DNA of 64,000 nt from Desmodesmus armatus (Eukaryota > Chlorophyta > Chlorophyceae > Sphaeropleales > Scenedesmaceae). The notes under the pieces are model-generated. The model worked only from the letters and a program-made list of their open reading frames with translations, had not been told where the DNA came from and made no database searches. The DNA lies in assembly GCA_007449985.2 (NCBI GenBank), contig VIIQ02000069.1, forward strand, positions 154,001 to 218,000. Reading direction: 5' to 3'. The position numbers and the translations under genes were made by a program. Positions 35,144 through 45,426 of the stretch are shown one piece after another. The stretch's first letter is position 1, and the number at the start of each line of letters is the position of its first letter.

Positions 35144-36283
35144 CCAGGCTGCCAGGCACAGGCAGGACCACAGCACAGGTAGCAGCAGACATGATGGCAG
35201 CGGGTTTCAAGGCAGTCATTGCCTGCTGCGACCCAAAGCGCCTGCCTGCCTCCTTTGCTGGGAGGCTGTGGGACCAGCAGCTGCTGCAGGACCTGCCTGA
35301 AGATGTGGACCCCTGTGGGGAGGTGGGTTGGGTTGGTGAAAGGCAAAGGATATAGCTGAACGACCTTTGTTCAGGCTAGCTTTGCTTGCCGGCTCCATGC
35401 CCTGGTGGGTCTGGCAAAATATCAGGCATCATGAGCAGCTTACCTGTGGAGGGGTGTGCTCAGGGTGTGGCGACTCCCCGTCTGCAATGCAAGGGCCACT
35501 TGGTGGGGGCTGCCCCCCCCCCCCCCCACCCCGCCTTCCCTCCCTGCGCTACCCCCCCCCCCTTCAAGAGCCATAAGAGACAAGGATAGGGCCACTTACT
35601 CAGCTAGATGGCTATGCAAGCAGCTTGCGGGGTTGATTTAGATAAGGTGGTGCTGCCTGCATCAACCCCTCAGGCTAGTATTGCTGTACCCAGCAGCATC
35701 AGTGGGCTGGTGCCGCTTTGTGCTGCCCCCACAAACTGAGTTTGTGCGGAGTGGCAGAATGTGATGGCACGTGTGCACTACCATGGCGTTTGGTAGGATG
35801 TCTGTCAGGATAGGGAGGGTGTCAGGATAGGGAGGGTGTCAGGAAGTTGCCGCTGCATCATGCTGCCCCTGTACATGTGCTGCTCTTGCTGTTGTCTGAC
35901 AAGAGCTTACCTCTGATTGTTCACTGTGCTGTGTGTGCTGTGTTTCTGCCATATGTGACTGCCTGCAGAACGGGGAGTTTCACACGTTTGTGATTGACGG
36001 CCCCATCTTCTCGCAGCCGCTTGACATCAAAGTGGGCCTGACCATTCAGCGGGACGGTTTTGTGTTCTGCGATGTGTTACCAGCCGATTATGACGAGGCC
36101 CTAGCAGCAGAGGAAGCAGCTGCGGCAGAGCAGACAGCAAAGCAGCTGCTGCAGGAGCAACAGCAGCAGCCTGACGTGGATTGCAAAGAGATGTTGAAGG
36201 CAGCGTTGGAAGAGAAGCAGCAGCAGTTGCAGCAGCAGCAACAGCCGGCACAGGAGCAGGTGCAACAGCAGCAGCAACAGTGA
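32240..36283 (+). CDS. Dph6/COG2102-type PP-loop ATPase
   Basis: Six exons: 32240-32350, 32714-32827, 33575-33694, 34403-34464, 35148-35322 and 35969-36283; all phases match and give 298 aa. The N-terminus 'RVWLSWSSGKDCAYTLHKL' has the PP-loop (SxGKD) that binds ATP. 'VVGLLTTVNERFDRVAMHAV', 'IKLPFPCTNEAYEQRM' and 'GIAYGDLFLED' follow the bacterial-type DUF71 order. The protein continues with 'YREKMMAPTGIAPIFPLW', 'FKAVIACCDPKRLPASFAGR' and 'NGEFHTFVIDGPIF'. Family members ligate ammonia to diphthine on elongation factor 2 (Dph6) or are uncharacterised adenine-nucleotide hydrolases; the substrate cannot be settled here. The last about 70 residues are an Ala/Glu/Gln-rich tail not typical of the family. 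The in-frame stops directly before 32240 fix the start. Confidence 0.82.
33313..34210 (+). repeat. Tandem partial duplications of exon 3 of the PP-loop gene
   Basis: The first 64 nt of exon 3 occur three times: 33313-33376, 33439-33502 and within the full exon at 33575-33694. The last 60 nt occur three times: within the full exon, at 33902-33961, and at 34151-34210. The 33439 copy lacks an AG acceptor (GCG instead). The 33902 copy has a lost donor (GGGAGT). The 34151 copy keeps both signals but reads 'FLEG' in place of 'FLED'. Confidence 0.85.
34253..34293 (+). repeat. G-rich tract in intron 3 of the PP-loop gene
   Basis: Nearly uninterrupted G run on the coding strand, so the pre-mRNA would be G-rich and able to form quadruplexes. 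It lies between the last exon-3 fragment and exon 4. Confidence 0.75.
34557..34610 (+). repeat. G-rich tract in intron 4 of the PP-loop gene
   Basis: Second long G run, about 90 nt after the exon 4 donor at 34465, with a few C/T interruptions. Confidence 0.75.
35083..35140 (+). repeat. CTG triplet repeat abutting a 3' splice site
   Basis: An almost pure run of CTG triplets (about 17-19) ends immediately before TTTCCAG, the acceptor of exon 5 (35148). It occupies the polypyrimidine position. Confidence 0.85.
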
Positions 36284-36927
36284 TGGCACAGCCATACTGG
36301 TGAGCAGGCTATACCAGGCTGTATCAGGCTGTGTAAGGCTGTTTCAAGGCCCCTAGGAGGACCCTGGAGCGGTGACAGTTTGTCACCGTTTGTTTTGGCA
36401 CAGCGTGAAGTCTTTACTTCCACAGGTGGTTCAAATTGATATAAAGTATCATTAATACGTGCGTCGTGTCAATTGTTCGCTGGATAGTAATCCTGGGCAT
36501 CGTGACCAGATTCTGGGCAATACGCTGCCGTGATCTGCTGGGCAGAGAGCCTGTCGCGAGCCTCTGACCGCATGTATGTGTCGTCAAAAGTACCGTTTGA
36601 GCCTCTACGAAGCTCATTTGCACTGCCTTCGAGACGTTTGTACCGGTTTTGACTATGGTAGTCCACATTACCGACGCCCCAGATCAAGAACAAAACAAAA
36701 ATTGCGTTCGACTACACGTGAAGTAGAACTATCACGAAAGCTACGTACCAACGTCTCTTGTCGATTGCCAGCCGAGTGTTATTTAGACTACCTACAAGTG
36801 CGGTCTCGGAGCAGTGAAAAACAACCCCCATTGCTTGTTGTTGACTTTCTTCAGAATACTGACAACGTGACGCATCGCTTCGAGTGTAGTCAGCCATTCC
36901 CTCGCTTTTGGCAGTAAGTGCCAAAGC
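36284..36927. other. Spacer between PP-loop gene and first tyrosinase
   Basis: More AT-rich than its surroundings. It has an open minus-strand frame of about 74 codons at 36469-36693 that I do not recognise and do not call as a gene. The 3' end holds the promoter and 5' UTR of the tyrosinase at 36928. Confidence 0.45.
36332..36336 (+). terminator. TGTAA polyadenylation signal candidate
   Basis: TGTAA, the usual polyadenylation signal in chlorophyte algae, lies about 50 nt after the stop codon of the PP-loop gene. Short motif, so only suggestive. Confidence 0.35.
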
Positions 36928-39900
36928 ATGGGCGTCAAGGGGACTGTGACAGCCTTCGTGCTGTTCTGCTGCTGCGCATTGGTGGCAGTGAATGCAGCTT
37001 CTCTCGAAGAAACCGCAAACAGGAGGCTTTTGCAGGCTCGCAGTAAGTGCTGCTGACTTGCTGCGCGAGGCGCATGGACCCTGTCTTGGTGAATAAATTA
37101 TTACTTCGAAATAAACAAACGTTGAAATAATCTTCACTTGTTGGGCAAGCAGCTATGCATGGTTGGTCTAACTAGGTGCTGCTGCTGTCTGCTGCTGCTG
37201 CAGGTCGTGTTTACCCTCGGTATGGTATCCACGAGATCTCTGAGATGGATGACCGTGAGCCATATAAGGTGTGACCTGGCTGGAAGACTGTGCAGCGCCA
37301 CCTGGAGGGGTGCCAGCATCCCCAACTGACAGCGTCAGTTAGGGTGGCTCAGCGTGCTGCAGCAATGTGTTGCAGTGTGGAAATCATGCATCACTGGAGG
37401 AAATCACCAACAAACGGGCATGCAGCAGCTTCGGCATAAACAGCAGCAGCTTGCCAGACATGTGCATAAGCAGCATGGCGGGGAGCACTGCCAACTATCG
37501 CAATCACACATGCCAGGCCAGCAACAGCACACTGCAGATGCTTCAGCGCAGCAGTTGTGGGCACACCATGCTGTTGCATGGCAGCAGCATGCAGCTGACA
37601 GCATATGTGCCAGCCAAGCAGCTGCATAGCAGAGTCAGCAGCAGCCTACATGCAGCTCCCCCACCCCCAGCACACACACCTCCATACCACTTTGGCTAAG
37701 CATCCAGTCATCCAGACACCCACCTGCATCATCCCCACCCCCAAGACGCACAGTCAAAGACCCGTTTCAGCTGTGCATCATGCTGCACCACATCACGTTC
37801 TTGCCCCTGCATGCGCTGCTGTTCCCACCTTCTTTCCCGCCTTTTTTCCCGCTTTTTTCCCCGCTTTTTTACCTGCAGTTGCTGATGCTGCTGGCATGGA
37901 GGGAGCTGACAACTTCATCAGAGCGCCGTGATGTGCTGACCTACTGGCGTCTTGCCGGCATCCATGGCATGTCTTGGCCCTACAACGGTGTCAATGCCCC
38001 CTCAGAGTGAGTTTACTAGTGCTGTGCAGTCTCATGTGTGCTGCATGGGAACTGCCACACTGCTAGCTGCTGCTGCTGCTGCCCATAAGGCATGGCGTTT
38101 GCTGTGACCCCCACGTACACATACAGCATGAGCTGTGATAAACAGCCATGCCGCTTGTGCTGCTGCTCTGCTGCAAGGCACAGCCAGTAGCCCACCCACT
38201 CCTCTGGAAACCCTGGCTCACACATGCCCCCACAACCAAAGAGCAAACCATCCATCAGGCTTGAGAGCTGACTATCCCCGCTGTTGCTGCCGCCGCCGCT
38301 TTTTGTTTATGTTATCTGTCTCCTGTGATGATCCTTATTGCAGCGGCTTCTGCAAGCACCGCGGCCCCGACTTTGGCCCATGGCACCGTGCCTACATGAA
38401 GATGTACGAGGATGCCCTGATCAAGGCTTGCTACGCTGTTGCAGACCGCTTTGAGGGCCGCATGAGGACAGAGTACACCAGGCTGGCTGCGACCTGCAGG
38501 CTGCCATACTGGGACTGGTGAGTAACCTTGATTGAAATCTCTGTTTGTGTATGATGATGACAAACATGCCCTACTGGGACTGTGAGTATTCTCAAGCTTT
38601 TTGGATGATTTAGTTTTGAATGTTGATTTTGAAACACGTCTTCTCTTTGGTGGCGTCTGGATCGAACACGTCACCAAAGAGAAGACGTCTTTGATCCAGA
38701 CGCCACCAAAGAGAAGACGTGTATCAAAATCCATATTCAAAAAGCCATCAGGAGCCTATTGCTGATGCAAAACACAAAAGGAAACAAGGCAACATTGACA
38801 TAAGTGAAAGCCACGGGCCCTTACAGGCTCACACACACCCTTTCTGTTCCATGTGCGTGCTGTGGCATGTGTGGCCAGCAACAGTACACACAGACCATGA
38901 CATTGAGTGCTCCCACTGACACCAACGCACGATTTGATTTGTGTATGTGTGCAGGACCAAGCCCAACCTTCCCAGCCTGCTCACCACCAGCCGTGTGACA
39001 GTGATTGATGAGGAGGGTGGTGAGATCGAGGTCCGCAACCCCTTCGGTCCCTACCAGTATGTGGTGAGTGCTCTTGAGCTTCATAGCTACAGGTGGAATT
39101 TTGATTTTGTTTTTGATTTTGAGTGCCTCGAACATGGTCTGCTGAAAGTGACTGGGGCTTCTGGGTTTCCATGCGCACCCCTCCTCACATGCAGAGTGGA
39201 ACACGTGTCCACTGCGCAAGGCAGGCTTCTTTAGCTGACTGCAGCCCTAGAAGCAGTTCTGTAGCTCTAGAAAAGTCATGTTTGACATACATGGGGGGCA
39301 CACTTGGCCCCTCGGCCCCTCGGCCCCTGTATGTGGTAAGTGTGTCCGCTGTGCTGGTCAAGGCTGGTGCTCGGTCCCAAGGTTTGAACCACCAAAGACT
39401 CTGTGGCGCCCCTTCTTCGGTTGATAGCTTGCACGACATGGTGGGGGTCGACTGTGCAGGGCAGGTTTCAGTGCCTTTTTTTCTGGCCAAGGCACTGTCT
39501 TAGCACCTCCGTATCCCTTGCTCACTGCAGGCTAGCACCGGTATTGGTCGGGAAAATGCATATCCGACATACTCGGGCGGCACACCGCACCTCCATATCA
39601 CTAAGCAGCACATGTTTATTCCTTGCGCACTGCAGGCCAACACCGGTACCGGCCGCTCTGCTGGCACCATGCTGAAGCGCTCCCGCAACTGGGCATCTGC
39701 CATGTCCAACTCTGCCGGCCAGTTTGGTCGCCAGCTGGCTAGCTTTGTGCGCAGCAACACCTGGAGGTGCACGTACACCAACACACGCACGTGAGTTTCC
39801 TTGCACTGTGACTGCATAGGATCCCACACTGAAACACACACGTAAGTTTGTTGCGCCATGAGTTCTTATGCACCTACACCAACACACGCACGTAAGTTTC

Positions 39901-41903
39901 CTTGCACCGTGACTGCGGGAAGCAAAGGGCAGCCATGGTGGCAGCTTACTAGGGGGATGTATGCCGATGTATGGTATGGCAGACTGGACAGGGTTGACGG
40001 CATGCCCCACCACAACAGGATGCGGGTGATTTTTCCTGGGCTGCGTAATGGTGTGGCATAGTGTGAGAAGACGGTTACGTAATCCAAACTGACATGCTGC
40101 TGATGTGTCTTTGTGGCTTTTCTGCAGCTGCTTCGGCAACTTGGAGCAGGTTCACAACGACATCCACAACGTTATGGGAGGAACCGGCGGAGAGATGGCG
40201 TGAGTATCTATCTTCTGTGTGCGCAATTTGTTTGTGCAGCAAGTCATGTCTTCTGCCAGAACATTGTGTCACTTGCCGCAGCACCATTCCCCTCTTGTTG
40301 CGCAGCAATCAGCAGAAGGGATGCTCCACCCTTGATGCAGTCATGTTGAAGCACACCACATGCAACGTTTCCCCTCTTTTCCCCCTTTCCAGTCAATCAC
40401 CTTTACACAGAGGCCACAACTTTGTTCCCTGCCCTGCCCGTGCTGCCTGTCTGTTCGCAGTACCATCCTGTACGCTGGCTTCGACCCCATCTTCTGGCTG
40501 CACCATTGCCAGCTGGACCGCGCTCTGTGGCTGTACCAGAACAACAACGGAGGCTTCCAGGGAGAGGGTGAGTGCTGACCCTGCTATGCAGTGACGCAGC
40601 GTCAACTCTTATAAGGCTCTGCTGTATTTACGACCAGATCCATATATAGTACACAGTATACAGTGACAGAGCATCAATCCATAGGGCTCTGCTTTGTTCA
40701 CAACCTGATCCCTTCACCTGGTTGTTGACAGACCTGAATGTACGGCTGCTGCTGTATGTCGGTGTACGGCTGTCATGATATGACTTCTTGAGCTTCATAG
40801 GCAACTTGAGTGACACTTCCTAATAATCTGCAGCACCCCACAATGCCACTGACTGATCAAACTCCATCTGTCCTGCCCTTCGCATCGCTGCTCATGTCCT
40901 GCAGCCAAGTACTCTCCCTTCCATACCCTGGGCGGCAACACCGCTGACGTTATGACCATGGGCTACACATACACCGGCGCCAAGACAGAGAGCGTTGTTG
41001 GCGAAAGGAGGGCCCGTCGCGTCGCCCGTGGCCAGATGCTCGCCGTTGAGGGCCTCGAGGATCATTTCAATGCCACCGCTGCCGCTGTCACAACCCCAGA
41101 AGATGCAAAGACCGCCGTCCGCGTCGCCCTGCACGAGTGGTCCGGCAACTACACCGGCTACGCATGGGCTGTTCGCTTCCAGGAGTTGAACGAGCATCAG
41201 CTGGAGATCCCCGCCCACGTGTATGTGTTCTTGAACAAGCCCGGGGCCACTATCTCTGCCCTGCCGGCACAGGTTGAGGACTTCAACGACCTGCGCATGC
41301 ACCCCAACTACTGTGGCAGCGCCTCAGGGTTCAACGACTATACCCACGAGCACCACGCTAACACCGTGGTGAACCGCGCAGTCGACCTCACTGACTGCTT
41401 GTTGAAGGCTGCTGTGGACCCCAACGTGCCTGCTGCCAACCCTGCCGACCTCTCTCGTGGCCCCGCTAAGGTGAGGAATACCGTGTGGCATTTTTCGACT
41501 TGGTACTGTGTGCACTATTGGTGGCACACCCTTGGTCCTTACGGACAAGATACAATCCAATATCTACCTCCACTGTCGTCCCAAAAATCCATCACAATCT
41601 CATGCACCCACAACTCACGAGCTTTTCTCACCCTCTCTTTGTTATCCTTCACAGGTGCCCGTCAAGCTCGCCGACCTGCGCTTCGTCGCCGTGAACGCCG
41701 AGGGCATGGACGTCACCGAGCAGTACAACTTCGGCAAGCCCGTTATCAGCTGGTCCCTGCCTGTGACCCGTACCGTCAGCCAGGTCCGTACTGCCCTCGC
41801 ACTCGAGGAGGGCTCCGAGGCCGCACAGGCCATGGCTGTTCCAGAGGAGGGTGAGGAGGCAAACATCCTCTCCATTGCCTATGGAGACGCCACCGAGCTG
41901 TGA
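36928..41903 (+). CDS. Secreted tyrosinase (type-3 copper oxidase), copy 1
   Basis: Ten exons: 36928-37042, 37204-37268, 37879-38006, 38344-38517, 38955-39063, 39636-39790, 40128-40199, 40461-40567, 40905-41470 and 41655-41903; 579 aa. The first exon encodes a signal peptide ('TVTAFVLFCCCALVAVNA'). CuA ligands are the His of 'AGIHG', the His of 'GFCKH' (with a C-x-H pair as in fungal tyrosinases and molluscan haemocyanin, where Cys and His are thioether-linked), and the His of 'GPWHRAY'. CuB ligands are the two His of 'LEQVHNDIH' and the 'FWLHHCQLDR' pair. 'RLPYWDW' and 'PNLPSLLTTSRVTV' are also typical. A C-terminal domain of about 270 aa follows ('WSGNYTGYAWAVRFQEL'). Tyrosinases hydroxylate phenols and oxidise catechols to quinones; with a signal peptide this one should act in the secretory pathway or the wall. 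Confidence 0.85.
38614..38742. repeat. MITE-like inverted repeat in intron 4 of tyrosinase 1
   Basis: Arms 38614-38663 and 38693-38742 are inverted copies. The inner 30 nt match perfectly (ACACGTCTTCTCTTTGGTGG ... end) and the outer part matches with a few differences. A third partial copy of the arm lies in the loop. No protein is encoded. Confidence 0.8.
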
Positions 41904-43766
41904 GCTCCGATATGAATCATCTCACGCGTTTTTCAATGGGTTTCGACATCTCCGCTGGATTTTACAACCATGGTGATGTCGTCGACGAGGTGTCAGCGCG
42001 TGCTGTTGTGAGCTCATGCTTTCGGTGAACCGGGTGCTGCTTTCGAACCCTGGTCCGGATTGCCTGTGAAGACAAAGAGGCAGGTTTGAGAGGGTCAGGC
42101 TGCTGCAGCAGATATAGGAGAGCATATCATTACCTTTTACCATGCCACATAGAGATATGTGCAGGTGCCGCATTGTGTGTGTGTCCTGGAGCGCTGCATC
42201 GAGTGTGTCACTGTGCGGGAGGTTGCGCCTGTGCACAACGGCTTTGCTTGCCACCTGGAAGTGTGCCCTGTGTTGTGGTTGAAAGGCTGCAGCAGGGGCA
42301 TATCAGTGGTGTGCTGCTGGTCTGTGCAAGGTGCCTCTTCCCGCACCCCATGCATCTGCATCCATCCATAGGTTAGATCAGGTCTCAGGGTTGTCCGCAA
42401 TGACAATCAACAAATCTTGTCAGCGCTGGCAACCAATAAATGCCCTCCCACACTCTGAAACAGTGAGCTGGGACCCAGTCAGTGAGCTGTATTATTTCCT
42501 TTTGTCAGTGAAGGAGTCTTCACTCGGCTGCACAGTGTGACCCTGTGCTCTTAGCATCCTTTCGAGGACCGAAGAGGTCTCTCTGTTGGCAGGAGTGACC
42601 ATGGTGTGTCCTCATTCTACCTCCTCCACATATCCCGCATGGTGTCGTAGTTTCCGGGATCCCTTCTGGTGTTGCTGTAGCACATGTGCCTTGCAGCATG
42701 TGAGATGCATGGGCTACAGTCAGCACGGATGGTGTGGCAAGCACGCTGCGTACTCTGCAACATGGGTACCACAGGCTGCTGTGTTGCCTCCTGTTTGTCG
42801 TTGTTGTCTGTCAAGCGTTTGGGGTTACGCTTTCCTGGAGTGAGTGCTGTGCCGATGCTATGGTGTGAAGGCACTGTTGTATTGGTATGGCAGTCACTTG
42901 CAATCATGAAGTGCAGGACCTTCCGACCATGTTGTATGCATGGTGCATTGACTGTTGGAATGTGTTGGAATGAAGTTCAACAGGCCTCAGGAGACCTGAG
43001 GCTCGCAGGTAACATCCATTCTTCCTTACTAATTAGTTTCAACATGTTAGTTATAACATGTCACGGTAAGTCATTTCACAGGGAGCGTTGTGGCAGTTGT
43101 GACTCACGACTCACGCCTAAGGCAGTGCAGCTGCAGAAAGGACAGGCATTCACTTGCTTCAGCTCTCAGCCATACAGGATATGGCAATGCAGCTATCGTG
43201 GGTTGGGTCTCTAAAGGTGCAATTGCACACATGTCAGCAGACACTTGGGTAGTGACACACAGAGGGGAGTTGTGCTGCCAGGGCCGGCAGCAAACAAACA
43301 GACTGTACTGATCTGCAACAGACTGTACTGAGCTGAATACCTTGGCAAGTTGCAGTCAGTGAACGCGCCAGGGACAGCCTGCTTGGCTGCTTGCGTCATT
43401 TGATGCATGGTTTACAACAAATTGAAGCTACGGCAACACACCGCACAAGCGCAACAGTTGGCAGCAATGCACCAGTTTCAACTCATACCACCACAGAATA
43501 CCAATACAGGTTTACTGTAGTGGCTGCAAACTTCCATGCTTTCCTCGCACATCACAGGAGGACAAGTGCCACTGTGGAGTGTGCTGCAGTTGCTGTACCC
43601 AACAACTCCTCAGCTCCCCAAGGAGTACTGGACTAAGATACTACTTCTAGTAGATTGTTGATTCACTGGCCCTGTCACCAACTTTCTCCCAGCTCACACA
43701 CTTTACCCCTGAAGCTCTGAGTTTCAGAGAACTATGGGGCCAGGACTAAACCTTACATGCACTGTC

Positions 43767-43816
43767 TATGTGCGGCGTCAGTGCCATGCTCATGCTGCAC
43801 TGACGCTGCACATAGA
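43767..43816. repeat. Short perfect-type hairpin
   Basis: Arms 43767-43785 and 43798-43816, 19 nt each, are inverted repeats with a single mismatch and a 12-nt loop. The stem reads CTATGTGCGGCGTCAGTGC. Confidence 0.7.
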
Positions 43817-44179
43817 TAGCCGCAACGGCTAGCCTCATGTGCTGGTCAGCACATTGCTGCTGGGAGGCTATGATAAAGTGCTGATAGGCACTGGCAGGAG
43901 GTGACTGCTGTTGGAGTAGCGTTTCTTGTCTTCAGAGCCACTGCCTGTGACAGTTGCAGGGAGCCTCAGCAAGCCATCCGCCATAGCTGAACTACATTTA
44001 GTATGCTGCCTAGCAGCACGTTGCTTCAACCAGCTGGATGAAGACAAACAAGCAAGATTGAGTCTCCTGCCGAAGTACTGTCACACCACACCCTGGTGTT
44101 GCTCACAGCAACAGATAATACCAGAAGAGTGGCAAGTAGCAGCCAAGCAAAGCCGTCGATTGGTATGCAACGTGGGCAT

Positions 44180-44222
44180 GGATAAAAGCTGTGTGGATAA
44201 AAGCTGTGGATAAAAGCTGTGT
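44180..44222 (+). repeat. Three tandem GGATAAAAGCTGTG units
   Basis: Three direct copies of a 13-15 nt unit in a row; no function visible. Confidence 0.7.
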
Positions 44223-45257
44223 GTATCAACCAGTGTTCCAGAGTGGCGACTGCAGCAGTGTCAGCACCAAATCGTTGGACTTCACCCGCTGCCAAGACAC
44301 AAGTGCAAGAAGTGCATTGCGTAGTCCTGGATGAGAGCACACTCATGCCCCACATGATTTTTCAGTAGTGCACTGGCTAGCGCACATGCTGTAGCATGTC
44401 CTATAGCAAACTCTCTACATATGTCTGTCCACCCATGGAATCTTGCCCAGTGTAAGTCAACATGGATAGGCAGTTACGGCTCTTCTGTTTTGACTGTGGA
44501 GTGGTAACCGCCTGCAGCTTTTTGGCCTGGCAGCGGCAAAGATGTTACTGCCACGGGCCCGTGGCAGTGCGGGGCACGTGCGTGTGCACACAGTTGATGC
44601 AGAGACAACAGCGCATGAGCCCTACACGAAGCTGTGGACACACATGCTTTGTTTGTCATTTGAAAAACATCACCATGTGGCGCATGCATCGTGTCTTGTT
44701 TAGTGTCACCTGTGCTTGTGCAAGAGCTGCATGCACAATCTTGAGTCTTGAGCTATGCTGCAGGTCCGGCCCGGGCCTTGCAGCACTGGAAATGTCTGAC
44801 AGATGATTAAAATCATTCAACTGGGCAAGTTTTGGGTTTGCACTGCTGTTGCAAAGCAGCTACGTGTTGGCATACATTGGTTGACCCATGCCTACAGTAC
44901 TCTGCGTAATCACTGGCATGGGCACAGATCAAGCTGCCAGTGTACACTCATACGGTGAAACGTGTACTGGTGACGTGCCAGACATCCGTTGCTTTGTTGT
45001 TGCTTACGTTGCGGCATGTTGTACGACGTGTGACGTAGCTCGCGAGCTACGCGATCGCCTGGCTGCCTTGGTTGCCCGCTTGTGAATGCAGAAGTAAATT
45101 TTAAAGATACAAAAAACTTTGCTGCCAGATCAAACAGTTTCAAAGGACGGCTAGACATTCAAAAATCTTTACACGTGTAGTTTCGGCGCCTGTTGGGGTT
45201 TGGCATGTTCACGTAGTGTCCTGCCCCAACGACTTTCGTCATGTCAATGAGAGGGAG

Positions 45258-45263
45258 TATATA
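45258..45263 (+). promoter_or_regulatory. TATA-like element upstream of tyrosinase 2
   Basis: TATATA in the context GGGAGTATATAGCAGC, about 165 nt before the start codon at 45427. Position and sequence fit a core promoter, but it is unproven. Confidence 0.4.
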
Positions 45264-45426
45264 GCAGCTTGGTGCTCTTGTTTTGGACATCCAAGGCACT
45301 TGTTCTTGTTCAGCCATTGTTTCTCGTTGCTTGCTAAGGACAGAGACAGACGAAAGAAGCTGCTTCTTGTCTTTGTTTGTTTTGTTTCATTTTCGTCGTA
45401 TCAACGCATTGAGTCCTCACAAAGAG

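Larger units (their letters stand above)
41904..45426. other. 3.5 kb gene-free interval between tyrosinases 1 and 2
   Basis: No frame on either strand resembles a tyrosinase exon or another known protein. It contains a hairpin at 43767-43816 and a short tandem repeat at 44180-44222. The last part is the promoter of the second tyrosinase. Confidence 0.5.

Noticed and set aside
36469..36693. Minus-strand frame of 74 codons upstream of tyrosinase 1
   Set aside because: No ATG start, no recognised domain and no clear splice sites; insufficient evidence for a gene.
38614..38742. Considered as a complete transposable element
   Set aside because: Too short to encode a transposase and no target-site duplication was identified; kept only as a MITE-like inverted repeat.
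44180..44222. Short tandem repeats considered as a CRISPR array
   Set aside because: Units are contiguous with no spacers and the genome is eukaryotic.
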